From positions 3,968,001 to 4,032,000 of the forward strand of contig NZ_CP012150.1 in the NCBI RefSeq assembly GCF_001187505.1: a stretch of 64,000 nt of DNA, in the 5' to 3' direction. The notes beneath the pieces were generated by a model. That model saw nothing but the letters and a program-made list of their open reading frames with translations, searched no databases and was not told the origin of the DNA. This document shows positions 19,182 through 29,920 of this stretch, in pieces; position 1 is the stretch's first letter; each line of letters opens with the position of its first letter. The translations under genes and the position numbers were made by a program. This stretch comes from Mycolicibacterium goodii (GTDB lineage Bacteria; Actinomycetota; Actinomycetes; Mycobacteriales; Mycobacteriaceae).

Positions 19182-19907
19182 TCATCCTACGTTCAGGGCG
19201 TCGTGATGACCGACCGGCAGACGGCCGTCGAGCGCATCGCACACCGCGGCGGCGACCCGGTCGGTGACCTCGTCGACGGTGACGCGGCGGCCGAGTTCGG
19301 CGGTCAGTGACGTCACCCCGGCGTCGGTGATGCCGCACGGGATGATCGAGGAGTACGCCGACAGGTCGCAGTCGCAGTTGAGCGCGAACCCGTGCAGCGT
19401 GGTCGCGCGGGACACCCGGATACCGATTGCGCCGATCTTGCGGGCGGGGCGCACACCGTCACCGGGCACCCAGACGCCGGACCGTCCCTCCACCCGCTCG
19501 GTGTGCAGGCCGAGCCCGGCGCACACCGCGATGAGCGATTCCTCAAGGCGCCGAACATAGTTGACGACATCCAACGGTTCGGTGAGCCCGATGATGGGAT
19601 AACCGACCAGCTGCCCCGGACCGTGCCAGGTGATCTTGCCGCCCCGGTCGGTGTCGATGACGGGCGTCCCGTCGACCGGACGCTCATGGGGTTCGGTGCG
19701 TTTGCCGGCGGTGTAGACCGGCGGATGCTCCAACAGCAGCAGGGTGTCGGGGCCGCCGGCCACCCTGGCGTCGGCGGTCTCACGTTGCAGTTGCCACGCG
19801 GAGGGATAGTCGAGCGGGCCGAGGCGGCGCACCTCGACCGGTGTGCTCGCCGAGCGGATCGATGTCACGGGATCGACGGTACGCCCCGGCTTGGGTGCCG
19901 CAGTCAT
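19182..19907 (-). CDS. lipB: Octanoyl-[ACP]:protein N-octanoyltransferase
   Basis: 241 residues. Transfers octanoate from ACP to lipoyl domains ahead of LipA. Motifs: [32 protein letters not shown], the catalytic lysine in [10 protein letters not shown], and the catalytic cysteine in [12 protein letters not shown]. The ATG at 19907 forms an ATGA overlap with the stop of the preceding epimerase-like gene, which supports this start; a GTG at 19868 is an alternative that gives a length closer to other LipB proteins. Confidence 0.96.
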   Translation of the reverse strand: MTAAPKPGRTVDPVTSIRSASTPVEVRRLGPLDYPSAWQLQRETADARVAGGPDTLLLLEHPPVYTAGKRTEPHERPVDGTPVIDTDRGGKITWHGPGQLVGYPIIGLTEPLDVVNYVRRLEESLIAVCAGLGLHTERVEGRSGVWVPGDGVRPARKIGAIGIRVSRATTLHGFALNCDCDLSAYSSIIPCGITDAGVTSLTAELGRRVTVDEVTDRVAAAVCDALDGRLPVGHHDALNVG

Positions 19908-20812
19908 GTGGCGCTCGGCGCGGTGATATGGGCCAGGGCCTCGCGCACGGTCTTGTGGTGGAACTCGAACCCGGCGCCCTCAAGCGCGGCGGGGATGGCC
20001 CGCTGCCCGGCGAGCAGGCCCTCGTCGGCGAACTCGCCCAGCAGCGTGCGCAGCGCCACCGCGGGCACGAACAACGGAGTCGGGCGGCCCAGTGTGCGGC
20101 CGAGCACCGCGGTGAACTCGGCGTTGGTCACCGGGGCGGGCCCGGTCACGTTCACCGGTCCGGACATGTCGTCGTTGCGCATGGTGAACAGGACGGCCCG
20201 GATGTGGTCCTCCAGGCTGATCCACGGCATGTACTGGCGGCCGTTGCCCAGCCGCGCCCCCAGCCCGAACGAGAACAGCGGCTTGAGCCTGCCCATCACT
20301 CCGCCCGAACGGGCCAGCACCAGCCCGGTGCGCAGCCGCACCACCCGGGTGCCCGCGGCCACGGCCTGCGCGGTGGCCGCCTCCCAGTCCTGGCACAGCC
20401 GCGCGAGGAACCCCTGGCCCGCCGGGGCCGATTCGTCGGTGATCCGGTCACGCGTGTCGCCGTAGAACCCCACGGCGCTCGCGTTGATCAGCACCGGCAC
20501 ACCGGCGTCGACGACGGCGCCCGAGAGCACCTCGGTCGGCCCGATGCGGCTGTCCCGCAGGCTCTGCTTGAACGCACCCGACCAGCGTTTGTCGCCCACG
20601 TTCACCCCGCACAGGTTCACCACGACGTCGACGCCCTGCAGCGTGGTCGCGTCGAACTCACCCGTGTCGGGGTTCCAGAACACCTCGTCGGGGTTCGACG
20701 GAGCCCGGCGCACCAGACGCAGCACGCGGTGGCCGTCGGCGCGAAGCGACGACGTCAGCGCCGAACCGATCAGACCTGAGGACCCCGCGATCGCGATGAC
20801 GGCGTCGGCCAC
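19904..20812 (-). CDS. TIGR01777-type NAD(P)-dependent epimerase/dehydratase
   Basis: 302 residues, extended SDR fold. The N-terminal Rossmann motif is [11 protein letters not shown]; the segment [12 protein letters not shown] stands where the catalytic Ser/Tyr segment occurs; the C-terminal region ([43 protein letters not shown]) is the DUF1731 domain. Substrate unknown. GTG start at 20812. It overlaps lipB by 4 nt, so it is probably cotranscribed with the lipoate genes. Position matches Rv2216. Confidence 0.88.
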   Translation of the reverse strand: MADAVIAIAGSSGLIGSALTSSLRADGHRVLRLVRRAPSNPDEVFWNPDTGEFDATTLQGVDVVVNLCGVNVGDKRWSGAFKQSLRDSRIGPTEVLSGAVVDAGVPVLINASAVGFYGDTRDRITDESAPAGQGFLARLCQDWEAATAQAVAAGTRVVRLRTGLVLARSGGVMGRLKPLFSFGLGARLGNGRQYMPWISLEDHIRAVLFTMRNDDMSGPVNVTGPAPVTNAEFTAVLGRTLGRPTPLFVPAVALRTLLGEFADEGLLAGQRAIPAALEGAGFEFHHKTVREALAHITAPSAT

Positions 20813-20860
20813 GATGCCTCAACCCCTCCTAATCCCCTGCACGTGCCCCGGCGGGGGCGA

Positions 20861-22588
20861 TCACAGACCCAGGTCGGCCTCGAACGCGCCCTCCTCGAGC
20901 CTGCGCTTGATCGTCGTCAGGAACCGTCCGGCGTCGGCGCCGTCGATCAGCCTGTGGTCGTAGGTCAGCGGCAGGTAGCACACCGAACGCACACCGATCG
21001 ACTCGTTGCCGTACTGGTCGGAGATCACCCGCGGCCGCTTGACGATGGCGCCCGTGCCCAGCATCGCCGCCTGCGGCGGCACCAGGATCGGCGTGTCGAA
21101 CAGCGCGCCCTGGCTGCCGATGTTGGTGATGGTGAAGGTGCCACCGGCCAACTCGTCGGGCTTGAGGTTGCCCGACCGGGCCCGCGCGGCGATGTCGGCG
21201 ATCGCGCGCGCCAGGCCGCCCAGCGACAGGTCACCGGCGTTGTGGATCACCGGCGACAGCAGACCCTGGTCGGTGTCCACCGCGAAGCCGAGGTGCTCGG
21301 CGTCGTAGTAGGTGATCTCCTTGGTGTCCTCGTTGTAGCTGGCGTTGATGTTCGGGTGGATCTTCAGCGCATCGATCACGGCCCTGGCGATGAACGGCAA
21401 ATAGGTGAGGTTGACGCCTTCACGCTCGGCGAACTCGGCCTTCGCGCGGGCCCGCAGCGCCACGATCTTGGTCATGTCGACCTCGTGGGTCTGCGTCAGC
21501 TGCGCGGTGGCCTGCAGCGATTCCCGCGTCTTCTTCGCGGTGATCTGCCGGATCCGGTTGGCCTTCTGCGTGGTGCCGCGCAGGTGGGCCAGCGCGGGGG
21601 CGGCAGGGGTGGGCGCCGCGGCCGCCGCGGGAGCGGTCTGCGCGGCCGGTGCCGCTGCCGGGGCCTGCTTGGCTTCCTTGGCTTTCTCGGCCGCCGCCAG
21701 CACGTCCTGCTTGCGGATGCGGCCACCGACACCGGTGCCCTTGACCGTGGCGAGGTCGATCCCGTTCTCCGCGGCCAACTTTCGCACCAGTGGCGTCACG
21801 TACGGCGCGCCGTCGCCTGCCGCCGCGGGCGCAGGCTCGGCCTTCGGCTCGGGTTTGGGTTCCGGCTTCGGTTCGGGCTTGGGCTCGGCCTTGGGTTCCG
21901 GCTTGGGCTCCGGTTTCGGTTCGGGCTTGGGCTCGGGGGTCGGTTCTGGCGCCGGGGCGGCACCCGCATCGCCGATCTTGGCCAGTTCACCGCCGACCTC
22001 GACGGTGTCGTCCTCCTGTGCGGTGATCGACAGCAGCGTGCCTGCCACCGGGGACGGGATCTCGGTGTCGACCTTGTCGGTGGACACCTCGACGATCGGC
22101 TCGTCGACTTCGACCGTGTCGCCGACGCTCTTCAGCCAGCGGGTCACGGTGCCCTCCGTGACCGACTCGCCCAACTCGGGCATCAGGATCGGGGTGGCCG
22201 AACCGCCGCCCTGCGACGGCGCGGACGGCGGCGCCGGTGCGGACTCGACGGACTCCGACGCGGCCGCGGTCGGCTGGGTCTGCGCGGGCTCGGGTTCCGG
22301 CTCGGGCTCGGGTTCCGGTTCGGGGGTGGAGTCGCCTGCAGGCGCCTCGCCTGCCTCGCCGATCACCGCGAGTTCGCCGCCGATCTCCACCGTGTCGTCT
22401 TCCTGCGCGACGATCTTTGTCAGCACGCCTGCGGCCGGTGAGGGGATCTCGGTGTCGACCTTGTCGGTGGACACCTCCAGCAGTGGCTCATCGAGTTCGA
22501 CGGTGTCGCCCTCCTGCTTGAGCCAGCGAGTCACCGTCCCCTCAGTGACACTCTCACCTAGTGCGGGCATCTGGACGGAGATGGCCAT
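20861..22588 (-). CDS. dlaT: Dihydrolipoamide acyltransferase (E2) with two lipoyl domains
   Basis: 575 residues, E2 core of a 2-oxoacid dehydrogenase. Two lipoyl domains (about 1-80 and 131-208) have the lipoylated lysines in [10 protein letters not shown], Lys43 and Lys172. A peripheral subunit-binding domain lies at about 262-300 ([15 protein letters not shown]), and the C-terminal catalytic domain ends with DHRLIDG (His545, Asp549). In mycobacteria this gene (Rv2215) encodes DlaT, E2 of pyruvate dehydrogenase and part of an antioxidant complex; databases also call it sucB. The linkers are unusual repeats. The ATG has a GAGGGAG site upstream. Confidence 0.94.
   Translation of the reverse strand: MAISVQMPALGESVTEGTVTRWLKQEGDTVELDEPLLEVSTDKVDTEIPSPAAGVLTKIVAQEDDTVEIGGELAVIGEAGEAPAGDSTPEPEPEPEPEPEPAQTQPTAAASESVESAPAPPSAPSQGGGSATPILMPELGESVTEGTVTRWLKSVGDTVEVDEPIVEVSTDKVDTEIPSPVAGTLLSITAQEDDTVEVGGELAKIGDAGAAPAPEPTPEPKPEPKPEPKPEPKAEPKPEPKPEPKPEPKAEPAPAAAGDGAPYVTPLVRKLAAENGIDLATVKGTGVGGRIRKQDVLAAAEKAKEAKQAPAAAPAAQTAPAAAAAPTPAAPALAHLRGTTQKANRIRQITAKKTRESLQATAQLTQTHEVDMTKIVALRARAKAEFAEREGVNLTYLPFIARAVIDALKIHPNINASYNEDTKEITYYDAEHLGFAVDTDQGLLSPVIHNAGDLSLGGLARAIADIAARARSGNLKPDELAGGTFTITNIGSQGALFDTPILVPPQAAMLGTGAIVKRPRVISDQYGNESIGVRSVCYLPLTYDHRLIDGADAGRFLTTIKRRLEEGAFEADLGL
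21827..21949 (-). repeat. Lys-Pro-Glu-Pro codon repeat in the second E2 linker
   Basis: The linker between lipoyl domain 2 and the subunit-binding domain (residues about 214-254) consists of KPEP units with occasional KAEP, encoded by a degenerate 12-bp repeat. A simpler (PE)n stretch links the two lipoyl domains (residues 89-101, near 22286-22324). Confidence 0.85.
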
Positions 22589-22792
22589 GTGTGTTGACTC
22601 CCTCGGACGGTCACTTTTGACGACTCGAACTCTGGCTTACCACAGTCGGCTGCACCTGGTACGGCACCCAACTGGAATGTCAGGACCATCCTGTCATTGG
22701 TCGTGCGTCCGTACGAACTCAGGGGTCCCAGCCCACAGCCGAAGCTCTGGCACTATCGAAAACGGGGCACACGCAGTGAGGAGATCGCTTCG

Positions 22793-23140
22793 TTGGGATG
22801 GTTCGACAGGTTCCGCCGTGGCGGATCGGTGCGCGACGGCGATCCGGCGGCCGACCTTCAGTACATGCAGAGATGGGTGGCCGAGCACACCGGGGTCGAG
22901 GCGTACGTGGAACCGCGGACGACCGTCACCGATGTGACCGTGGTCCTCGTCGCGGCCGACGGTGAGTGGACCAGGCGGCGCGCCGGGGGAGACGCCGGGG
23001 CCCGGCGGCTCGCCGACCGGCTGAAGATCCCCGTCTACGACGTCCAGAAAACCGGATATCCGCAGCGCATGCGCGACTACGACGCACGTCGGCGCATCGA
23101 ACGCAAACGCGAGGCCCGCCGCGAGCTGGAAGAAAGCTAG
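22793..23140 (+). CDS. Conserved small protein of unknown function
   Basis: 115 residues starting at TTG 22793. I chose this start because GAGGAG lies 9 nt upstream; the longer frame from 22697 begins in the dlaT promoter region. The protein has an N-terminal GWFDRFRRGG, a middle predicted alpha/beta part (DVTVVLVAADGEWTRR, ADRLKIPVYDVQKTGYPQRM) and a highly charged C-terminal helix (RDYDARRRIERKREARRELEES). No catalytic motif is recognised. It lies between dlaT (divergent) and ephD (78 nt downstream). Confidence 0.75.
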   Translation: MGWFDRFRRGGSVRDGDPAADLQYMQRWVAEHTGVEAYVEPRTTVTDVTVVLVAADGEWTRRRAGGDAGARRLADRLKIPVYDVQKTGYPQRMRDYDARRRIERKREARRELEES

Positions 23141-23218
23141 CGCCACCCCTACCCGGTACCGCCGGTATTGGCTACTGTTCCATTCGGCATCACAGCGGCG
23201 CCACTCGCAGGGGGCAAC

Positions 23219-24955
23219 ATGCAGAGCTTCGTCACGAGCCAGGACGGCACGCGCATCGCGGTCTACGAACAGGGTGACCCCGAGCGGCCCACCCTGGTGA
23301 TGGCCCACGGCTGGCCCGATTCGCACGTGCTGTGGGACGGCGTCGTACATGAACTGGGGGACCGGTACCGCATCGTGCGCTACGACAACCGCGGCGCGGG
23401 CGCTTCCGAGGTTCCCAAGGCGACGTCGGCGTTCACCATGGCACGCTTCGCCGACGACTTCTCGGCGGTGATCGACGCGGTGAGCCCTGGGCGGCCCGTC
23501 CACGTGCTCGCCCACGACTGGGGTTCGGTGGGGATCTGGGAGTACCTGAGCCGGCCGGGGGCAACGGCGCGGATGGCGTCGTTCACATCGGTGTCCGGGC
23601 CGAGCACCGACCACTACGGCGCATACGTGCGCCGCGGTCTGGCCCGGCCGTACCGCCCCATCCGGTTCGCCCGTGCGGTCAACCTGGCGTCGCGGTTCAG
23701 CTACTGGATCCCGTTCTCGATCCCCGTGCTCGCACCGGCGCTCATGCGCCGCGGGGCCGCGCGGCGCCTGCAGGCGATCGACACACCCGGCCCCAAGTTC
23801 CAGTCCGACAACCTCGACACCGATGCCGCGAACTCGCTGAAGATCTACCGCGCCAACGCGATCCGCTCGCTCACCCATCTGCGCCGGGACCACTATGTGC
23901 AGGTGCCGGTGCAGTTGATCTGCAACCGCAAGGATCCGGTGGTGCGCGGTGAGGGCTACCGCGACGAGTCCAAATGGGTGCCGTCGCTGTGGCGGCGCGA
24001 CCTCGACGCCGGGCACTGGGCGCCGTTCTCCCACCCCCACACCATCGCGCAGGCCGTCGGCGAACTCGTCGACCACATCGAAGGCGCACCGCCCGCCCGC
24101 GCCCTGCGCCGCGCCGAGGTGGGCCGACCGCGAAAGGCGTTCAGCGACATGCTGGTATCGGTCACCGGCGCCGCGAGCGGCATCGGGCGCGCCACCGCAC
24201 TGGAATTCGCGCGGCTGGGTGCCGAGGTGGTCGTCAGCGACATCGACGAGGCCGGGGCCAAGGCCACGGCCACCGCGATCGACGAGGCAGGCGGGCTGGC
24301 CCACGCCTACGCACTCGACGTCGCCGACGCCGAGGCCGTCGAGCGGTTCGTCGAGGAAGTCTGCGCGACGCACGGCGTGCCCGACATCGCGGTCAACAAC
24401 GCCGGTATCGGCCACGCGGGCAACTTCCTGGACACCCCGGCCGACCAGTACGAGCGGGTGCTCGATGTCAACTTCGGCGGCGTGGTCAACTGCTGCCGCG
24501 CCTTCGCGCGCCGCCTCGTCGAGCGCGGCACGGGCGGCCACATCGTCAATGTCGCGTCCATGGCGGCATACTCGCCGTCAGCGGCGATGAACGCCTACGC
24601 CACCAGCAAGGCCGCGGTGTTCATGTTCTCCGACTGCCTGCGCGCCGAACTCGCGGGCGCCGGGATCGGGGTGACCACGCTGTGCCCCGGCGTGATCGAC
24701 ACCAACATCGTCGACACCACCCGCTTCGACGTGCCCGCGCACAGGGCCGAGCAGGTCGAGGCGCGGCGCGCCCAGATCAAGAAGCACTTCCGGGCGCGCC
24801 GCTACGGGCCCGACAAGGTCGCCGAGGCCGTCGTGTCCGCGGTGTCACGCAACCAGGCGCTGCGGCCGGTGGCCCCGGAAGCCTATGTGGCCTACGGGGT
24901 TTCCCGGCTCTTCCCGGCGGCGCTGCGCCGCGCGGCCCGCTCGCAGGTGCTGTAG
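23219..24955 (+). CDS. ephD: EphD-type two-domain epoxide hydrolase / short-chain dehydrogenase
   Basis: 578 residues, a fusion. The N-terminal alpha/beta hydrolase (about 1-290) has HGWPDS and the nucleophile segment AHDWGS, with Asp as expected for epoxide hydrolases, and a late DAGHWAPF histidine. The C-terminal SDR (about 305-578) has TGAASGIG, NNAGIGHAG, a catalytic serine in VASMAAYS and YATSK. In mycobacteria EphD acts in mycolic acid metabolism. ATG at 23219 is chosen; the longer frame starts with TTG at 23168. It converges on pepB with no gap. Confidence 0.9.
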   Translation: MQSFVTSQDGTRIAVYEQGDPERPTLVMAHGWPDSHVLWDGVVHELGDRYRIVRYDNRGAGASEVPKATSAFTMARFADDFSAVIDAVSPGRPVHVLAHDWGSVGIWEYLSRPGATARMASFTSVSGPSTDHYGAYVRRGLARPYRPIRFARAVNLASRFSYWIPFSIPVLAPALMRRGAARRLQAIDTPGPKFQSDNLDTDAANSLKIYRANAIRSLTHLRRDHYVQVPVQLICNRKDPVVRGEGYRDESKWVPSLWRRDLDAGHWAPFSHPHTIAQAVGELVDHIEGAPPARALRRAEVGRPRKAFSDMLVSVTGAASGIGRATALEFARLGAEVVVSDIDEAGAKATATAIDEAGGLAHAYALDVADAEAVERFVEEVCATHGVPDIAVNNAGIGHAGNFLDTPADQYERVLDVNFGGVVNCCRAFARRLVERGTGGHIVNVASMAAYSPSAAMNAYATSKAAVFMFSDCLRAELAGAGIGVTTLCPGVIDTNIVDTTRFDVPAHRAEQVEARRAQIKKHFRARRYGPDKVAEAVVSAVSRNQALRPVAPEAYVAYGVSRLFPAALRRAARSQVL

Positions 24956-26506
24956 CTAGCCGTTCGCCGCGACATCCTCGAGCACGGCGAACATCGTCCG
25001 CGTCGGCACCCCGGTACCGCCCTTCGGGGTGTAGCCCCACGGCCCGCCGGTGTTGTACGCCGGTGCCGCGACGTCGATGTGGGCCCACTGCACACCCTCG
25101 GCGACGAACTCGCGCAGGTACGTGCCCGCCACCAGCATGCCCGCGAACCGCGATCCGCTGACGTTGGCCAGGTCGGCGACCGTGGACTTGAGGTCGTCGC
25201 GCAGTTCCTCGGGAAGCGGCATGGCCCAACCGTTCTCGCCGACCTGTTGCGACAGCGTCGCAACCCGGTCGCGGAACTCGTCGCTGCCCATCACACCGGG
25301 CGTGCGCGAACCGAGCGCCACGGTCTGCGCACCGGTCAGCGTCGACGTCTCGATCAGGTAGTCGGGGTTGTCCTCGCAGGCCCGCACGATCGCGTCGGCC
25401 AGGATCAACCGGCCCTCGGCGTCGGTGTTGAGCACCTCGACGGTGGTGCCGCCGTACTGGGTCAGCACGTCGCCGGGTCGCTGCGCGGTCGCCGACGGCA
25501 TGTTCTCGGCCATCGGCACCGTCGCGATCACGTCGATCGGCAGATCCTGCTTGGCGGCCAGCACGACCGTGGCGATGACCGCCGCCGCGCCGCCCATGTC
25601 GGAGGTCATGTGGTGCATGTTGGCGGCCGGCTTGATCGAGATGCCGCCGGTGTCGAAGGTGATGCCCTTGCCGACCAGCGCGACCCGCTTGCCCTTGCGC
25701 TTGGCGCCGAGGTGGCTGAGCCGCACCAGGCGCGGCGGACGCGACGAGCCCTTGCCGACGCCGATGATGCCGCCGTAGCCGGCCTTCTCAAGCGCCTTGT
25801 CGTCGAGCACCTCGACCTTGAGGCCCACCGACTCGCCCAAAGCCTTTGCGCGCTTGGCGAATTCGTCAGGGAACAGGTGGCTGGGCGGGGTGTTCACCAG
25901 ATCGCGGGCCGTCGCGACGGCGGTCGCGATGTCGACGCCGCGCTGCGCTTGCGCCTTCGTCGCGGACTTGGTGTCGTGCGCCAGCACGGTGATCGCGGTC
26001 AGCCCGGGATCCTTGGGCGCGGTCTTCTCGCTGCGGAAGTCGCTGAACCGGTAGGCGCCGAGGATCAGGCCCTCGACGGTGGCCGCGAGGGCCTGCGGGC
26101 CGGACGCCGACAGCGTCGTGATTACCGTGGAGACCTTGTCCAGTGCGCGGGCCGCGTTGCCCGCCGCACGGCGGATGACGTCGGCGGGCCACTCGTCACG
26201 GTCCTTGCCGAGGCCCACCGCGAGCACACTGGCGACCGGGAGCGAATCGATGGCCAGGCGGTGGGTCTGCCCCTCGCCGCCGGTCGCGCCGAGGGCCCGC
26301 AGGCCCGATTCGATCGCGGTGACGACCGTGGCGTCGAAGTACGGTGCGGGCGTCAGCAGCTTGGGGGCGGAATCCTTGCCGGAGTTCCTGTTGGCCGAAT
26401 CGTTGCTGACGACACCGACGACGAGAACCGCATCGGCGACGCCCCTGCGGGGCAACGACGAGCTGACGGTGACGGTGGGGGCCTGATAACCGGGTGCGTT
26501 GCTCAC
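24956..26506 (-). CDS. pepB: Leucyl aminopeptidase (M17 family)
   Basis: 516 residues, a hexameric metallo-aminopeptidase by family. The M17 signature [13 protein letters not shown] is intact, as is the active-site lysine region [23 protein letters not shown], with further metal ligands in [14 protein letters not shown] at 26506 is preferred because AGGG is then 8 nt upstream; another GTG at 26512 is only two codons away. The adenylyl cyclase gene ends 10 nt upstream on the same strand, so the two are probably one operon. Confidence 0.95.
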   Translation of the reverse strand: MSNAPGYQAPTVTVSSSLPRRGVADAVLVVGVVSNDSANRNSGKDSAPKLLTPAPYFDATVVTAIESGLRALGATGGEGQTHRLAIDSLPVASVLAVGLGKDRDEWPADVIRRAAGNAARALDKVSTVITTLSASGPQALAATVEGLILGAYRFSDFRSEKTAPKDPGLTAITVLAHDTKSATKAQAQRGVDIATAVATARDLVNTPPSHLFPDEFAKRAKALGESVGLKVEVLDDKALEKAGYGGIIGVGKGSSRPPRLVRLSHLGAKRKGKRVALVGKGITFDTGGISIKPAANMHHMTSDMGGAAAVIATVVLAAKQDLPIDVIATVPMAENMPSATAQRPGDVLTQYGGTTVEVLNTDAEGRLILADAIVRACEDNPDYLIETSTLTGAQTVALGSRTPGVMGSDEFRDRVATLSQQVGENGWAMPLPEELRDDLKSTVADLANVSGSRFAGMLVAGTYLREFVAEGVQWAHIDVAAPAYNTGGPWGYTPKGGTGVPTRTMFAVLEDVAANG

Positions 26507-26516
26507 CCGCACAACC

Positions 26517-27608
26517 CTAGCCAGCCTGGCTGGGAGTGAGCGCGAAGGCGGGGATCGGATCGTCGAAACCCTTCAGCTTGAGCTCACGCGGTCCGGTCGC
26601 CGGCCAGTCTGGCAGCGCGTCGTGCAGCGCGCCGGACACCAGCACCTGTCCCGGCGCGGCGGCCTGCACCAGCCGCGCCGCCAGGTTCACCGAACTGCCG
26701 AAGTAGTCGCCGTTGATCGCGAGCACCGAGCCGAAGTCCAGCCCGGCCCGCACCCGCACGTGTGCCCGCCTGGCGTCGGGATGTTCGACCAGATCGACGG
26801 CCGCCTGCGCCAGCAACCGCGGCGTGGTGGCGACCCACATCACCGCGTCGCCGATGAACTTCACCACGCGGCCGCCCGCCGCGTGTACCACATCGGCTGC
26901 GGCCGAACTGAATCCGTTGAGCAGCTCGGTCAGCTCGACCGTGGTCAGCATCTGCGTCAGCGCCGTGAAATCCGACAGGTCGGCGAAACCGACACCACAC
27001 TCGACCGTCGTCGAACCGTCGCGGATGACATGTTCGAAGTAGGTGCGCGTGCTCATCAGGTGGTGGCGGTGCGCCGCGTCCAGCAGGGCCCCGATGCGCG
27101 GAATGTACGCCGCGGCGGTGCGGTACGCCTGCGCGGTGGTGAGCTCGTCGTGCGTCAGGTCGATCTGGATGTCGGGGGAGGTCGCGCGGATCATCGACGA
27201 CTCGGCTTCGGAGATGCGGGCCAACGCCGAGCCGATGACCCGCAACAACCCGGTGGCGGCCTCGTCGCCGAGCACCGCGCGCATCTCCGACCAGGTGCGC
27301 AGTCCTTCCAGGTCGGCCTGGCTCAGCGCGATCACGTCGACCCCGGCGACGGTCAGGCCGAGTGCGGCCCATGCGTGTTCGATGTCGGCGACCGGCAACC
27401 CGAGTTCGTCGGCGGCGGTCCGCAGGCTGTGGATCGCAGGCCCAGAGGCCTGCAGGACGTCGCCCGCCAGGCCGAACAACCGGCCGCGTTTCTCCGCGTC
27501 GACCATCTCCTCGGCGGTGAATCCCAGCCCGTCGAGATAGGAGATGAGCGGTGCGCGCCTGTGGGCATCGGCGATCCCGGCGGCTTCGAGCGCATCGAAA
27601 TCGACCAC
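26517..27608 (-). CDS. Class III adenylyl cyclase, Rv2212 type
   Basis: 363 residues. Makes cAMP from ATP. An N-terminal helical regulatory domain (about 1-190) is joined to the cyclase homology domain (about 200-360), which shows the metal-binding [26 protein letters not shown] and [14 protein letters not shown]. No membrane segments, so cytosolic. The M. tuberculosis counterpart Rv2212 responds to fatty acid and pH, and the same domain layout is seen here. GTG start at 27608. Diverges from gcvT by 57 bp. Confidence 0.9.
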   Translation of the reverse strand: MVDFDALEAAGIADAHRRAPLISYLDGLGFTAEEMVDAEKRGRLFGLAGDVLQASGPAIHSLRTAADELGLPVADIEHAWAALGLTVAGVDVIALSQADLEGLRTWSEMRAVLGDEAATGLLRVIGSALARISEAESSMIRATSPDIQIDLTHDELTTAQAYRTAAAYIPRIGALLDAAHRHHLMSTRTYFEHVIRDGSTTVECGVGFADLSDFTALTQMLTTVELTELLNGFSSAAADVVHAAGGRVVKFIGDAVMWVATTPRLLAQAAVDLVEHPDARRAHVRVRAGLDFGSVLAINGDYFGSSVNLAARLVQAAAPGQVLVSGALHDALPDWPATGPRELKLKGFDDPIPAFALTPSQAG

Positions 27609-27652
27609 CTGTCAAGTGTGGCAGTCAGGGCCGGACGGGCGGGGCGGATCGA

Positions 27653-27658
27653 TAAGGT
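27653..27658 (+). promoter_or_regulatory. -10 hexamer TAAGGT, leaderless start of gcvT
   Basis: TAAGGT ends 7 nt before the GTG at 27666; no Shine-Dalgarno sequence is seen. Confidence 0.45.
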
Positions 27659-27665
27659 GGGGACC

Positions 27666-28763
27666 GTGAGTGACGAGCTGCTGCACGGACCCCTGGAAGA
27701 CCGCCACCGCGAGCTGGGGGCCAGCTTCGCCGAGTTCGGCGGCTGGTTGATGCCGGTCTCCTATGCGGGCACCGTCACCGAGCACAATGCGACGCGCAAC
27801 GCCGTCGGCCTGTTCGACGTCAGCCATCTCGGCAAGGCCCTCGTCAAGGGACCCGGCGCGGCGGCCTACGTCAACTCGGCGCTGACCAACGACCTCACCA
27901 GGATCGGGCCCGGCAAGGCGCAGTACACGTTGTGCTGCACCGAATCCGGCGGCGTGATCGACGATCTGATCGCCTACTACGTCTCCGACGACGAAATCTT
28001 CCTGGTGCCCAACGCCGCCAACACCGCCGCGGTGGTCGACGAGCTCAAGCGGCACGCGCCAGACGGGCTGACCATCACCAACGAGCACCGCTCGTACGCC
28101 GTGTTGGCGGTGCAGGGCCCCAGGTCCGCCGAGGTGCTCGACAAGCTCGGCCTGCCCACCGATATGGACTACATGGGGTACGCCGACGCGGAGTTCGACG
28201 GCGCGTTCGTGCGGGTGTGCCGCACCGGCTACACCGGCGAGCACGGCTACGAACTGCTGCCCGCCTGGGACCAGGCGGGCGCGGTGTTCGACGCGCTGGT
28301 CTCGGCGGTGCGCGCCGCGGGCGGCGAACCCGCGGGCCTGGGCGCCCGCGACACCCTGCGCACCGAGATGGGTTACCCGCTGCACGGCCACGAACTCTCG
28401 CTGGAGATCTCGCCGCTGCAGGCCCGGTGCGGTTGGGCCGTCGGCTGGAAGAAAGACGCGTTCTGGGGACGCGACGCGCTGCTCGCCGAGAAGGCGAACG
28501 GCCCCGAGCGCGTGCTGCGCGGGCTCAAGGCCCTCGGCCGCGGCGTGCTGCGCGCCGACCTGGCGGTGCTCGACGGTGAGACCCGGATCGGCGTCACCAC
28601 CTCGGGCACGTTCTCCCCGACGCTCAAGGTGGGCATCGCGCTCGCCCTCATCGACACCGCACACGACATCGCCGACGGCGGGCACGTCACGGTCGACGTG
28701 CGCGGCCGCGCGGTCGAATGCGAGGTCGTCAAGCCACCGTTCGTCACCCCGAGCACGCGGTAG
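27666..28763 (+). CDS. gcvT: Aminomethyltransferase (glycine cleavage T protein)
   Basis: 365 residues. Transfers the methylene group from aminomethyl-lipoyl H protein to tetrahydrofolate, releasing ammonia. Typical GcvT segments: [69 protein letters not shown]. The GTG at 27666 gives the expected N-terminus; the open frame extending upstream to 26499 is antisense to the cyclase gene and not coding. No other gcv gene is adjacent. ilvE follows on the same strand with its own -10. Confidence 0.95.
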   Translation: MSDELLHGPLEDRHRELGASFAEFGGWLMPVSYAGTVTEHNATRNAVGLFDVSHLGKALVKGPGAAAYVNSALTNDLTRIGPGKAQYTLCCTESGGVIDDLIAYYVSDDEIFLVPNAANTAAVVDELKRHAPDGLTITNEHRSYAVLAVQGPRSAEVLDKLGLPTDMDYMGYADAEFDGAFVRVCRTGYTGEHGYELLPAWDQAGAVFDALVSAVRAAGGEPAGLGARDTLRTEMGYPLHGHELSLEISPLQARCGWAVGWKKDAFWGRDALLAEKANGPERVLRGLKALGRGVLRADLAVLDGETRIGVTTSGTFSPTLKVGIALALIDTAHDIADGGHVTVDVRGRAVECEVVKPPFVTPSTR

Positions 28764-28801
28764 TTCGCACGCCGGCCGATAAATGGCTGGCATGCAGGCG
28801 A

Positions 28802-28807
28802 TACAAT
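28802..28807 (+). promoter_or_regulatory. -10 hexamer TACAAT, leaderless start of ilvE
   Basis: A near-consensus TACAAT ends 6 nt before the ATG at 28814. No ribosome-binding site precedes the ATG. Confidence 0.6.
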
Positions 28808-28813
28808 CGGCAC

Positions 28814-29920
28814 ATGAATAGCGGTCCGCTCGAGTTCACGGTTTCTGTCAGCACGAATCCGGCGACCGATGCGGTACGCGAATCCATCCTCGCCCACCCG
28901 GGTTTCGGTAAGTACTACACCGACCACATGGTGTCGATCGACTACACCGTGGCCGAGGGTTGGCACAACGCGCGGGTGATGCCCTACGGCCCGATCGAGC
29001 TGGATCCGTCGGCCATCGTGCTGCACTACGGGCAGGAGATCTTCGAGGGTCTCAAGGCCTACCGCTGGGCCGACGGTTCGATCGTGTCGTTCCGGCCGGA
29101 GGCCAACGCGGCCCGGTTGCGGTCCTCGGCGCGCCGCATCGCGATCCCCGAACTGCCCGATGAGGTGTTCATCGAGTCGCTGCGGCAGTTGATCGCGGTC
29201 GACGAGAAGTGGGTGCCGCCCGCCGGTGGCGAGGAGTCGCTCTACCTGCGGCCTTTCGTCATCGCCACGGAGTGCGGCCTGGGTGTGCGCCCGGCCGACG
29301 AATACCGCTACCTGCTGATCGCCTCGCCCGCGGGCGCCTACTTCAAGGGCGGCATCAAGCCGGTGAGCGTGTGGCTGTCGCACGAGTACGTCCGGGCCGC
29401 GCCCGGCGGCACCGGCGCGGCGAAGTTCGGCGGCAACTACGCGGCGTCGCTGCTGGCGCAGGCGCAGGCCGCCGAGATGGGATGCGATCAGGTGGTGTGG
29501 CTCGACGCGATCGAGCGCCGCTACGTCGAAGAGATGGGCGGCATGAACCTGTTCTTCGTGTTCGGCAGCGGCGGCTCGGCCCGCCTGGTCACCCCGGAAC
29601 TGTCCGGCTCGCTGCTGCCCGGCATCACGCGGGATTCGTTGCTGCAGTTGGCAACCGACGCAGGCTTCGCGGTCGAGGAGCGCAAGATCGACGTCGACGA
29701 GTGGCAGAAGAAGGCCGCCGCGGGCGAGATCACCGAGGTGTTCGCATGCGGGACGGCTGCCGTCATCACGCCCGTGTCGCACGTCAAGCACCACGACGGC
29801 GAGTTCACCATCGCCGACGGACAGCCCGGTGAGATCACCATGGCGCTGCGCGACACCCTGACCGGGATCCAGCGCGGCACGTTCGCCGACACCCACGGCT
29901 GGATGGCCCGGCTGAACTAG
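28814..29920 (+). CDS. ilvE: Branched-chain amino acid aminotransferase
   Basis: 368 residues, fold-type IV PLP enzyme for the last step of Leu, Ile and Val synthesis. The PLP lysine is Lys204 in [12 protein letters not shown]. Also visible: [31 protein letters not shown], and the phosphate-binding [13 protein letters not shown] at 28814. Its stop shares the CTAG at 29917-29920 with the stop of the convergent cobS gene. Confidence 0.97.
   Translation: MNSGPLEFTVSVSTNPATDAVRESILAHPGFGKYYTDHMVSIDYTVAEGWHNARVMPYGPIELDPSAIVLHYGQEIFEGLKAYRWADGSIVSFRPEANAARLRSSARRIAIPELPDEVFIESLRQLIAVDEKWVPPAGGEESLYLRPFVIATECGLGVRPADEYRYLLIASPAGAYFKGGIKPVSVWLSHEYVRAAPGGTGAAKFGGNYAASLLAQAQAAEMGCDQVVWLDAIERRYVEEMGGMNLFFVFGSGGSARLVTPELSGSLLPGITRDSLLQLATDAGFAVEERKIDVDEWQKKAAAGEITEVFACGTAAVITPVSHVKHHDGEFTIADGQPGEITMALRDTLTGIQRGTFADTHGWMARLN

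Noticed and set aside
21827..21949. CRISPR-like short repeats
   Set aside because: They are codon repeats for KPEP inside dlaT, without spacers.
27609..27665. Glycine riboswitch before gcvT
   Set aside because: The gap is 57 bp and gcvT appears leaderless.
26499..27665. Long open frame extending gcvT upstream
   Set aside because: It is antisense to the adenylyl cyclase gene; high GC produces long spurious frames. GcvT homology starts at 27666.
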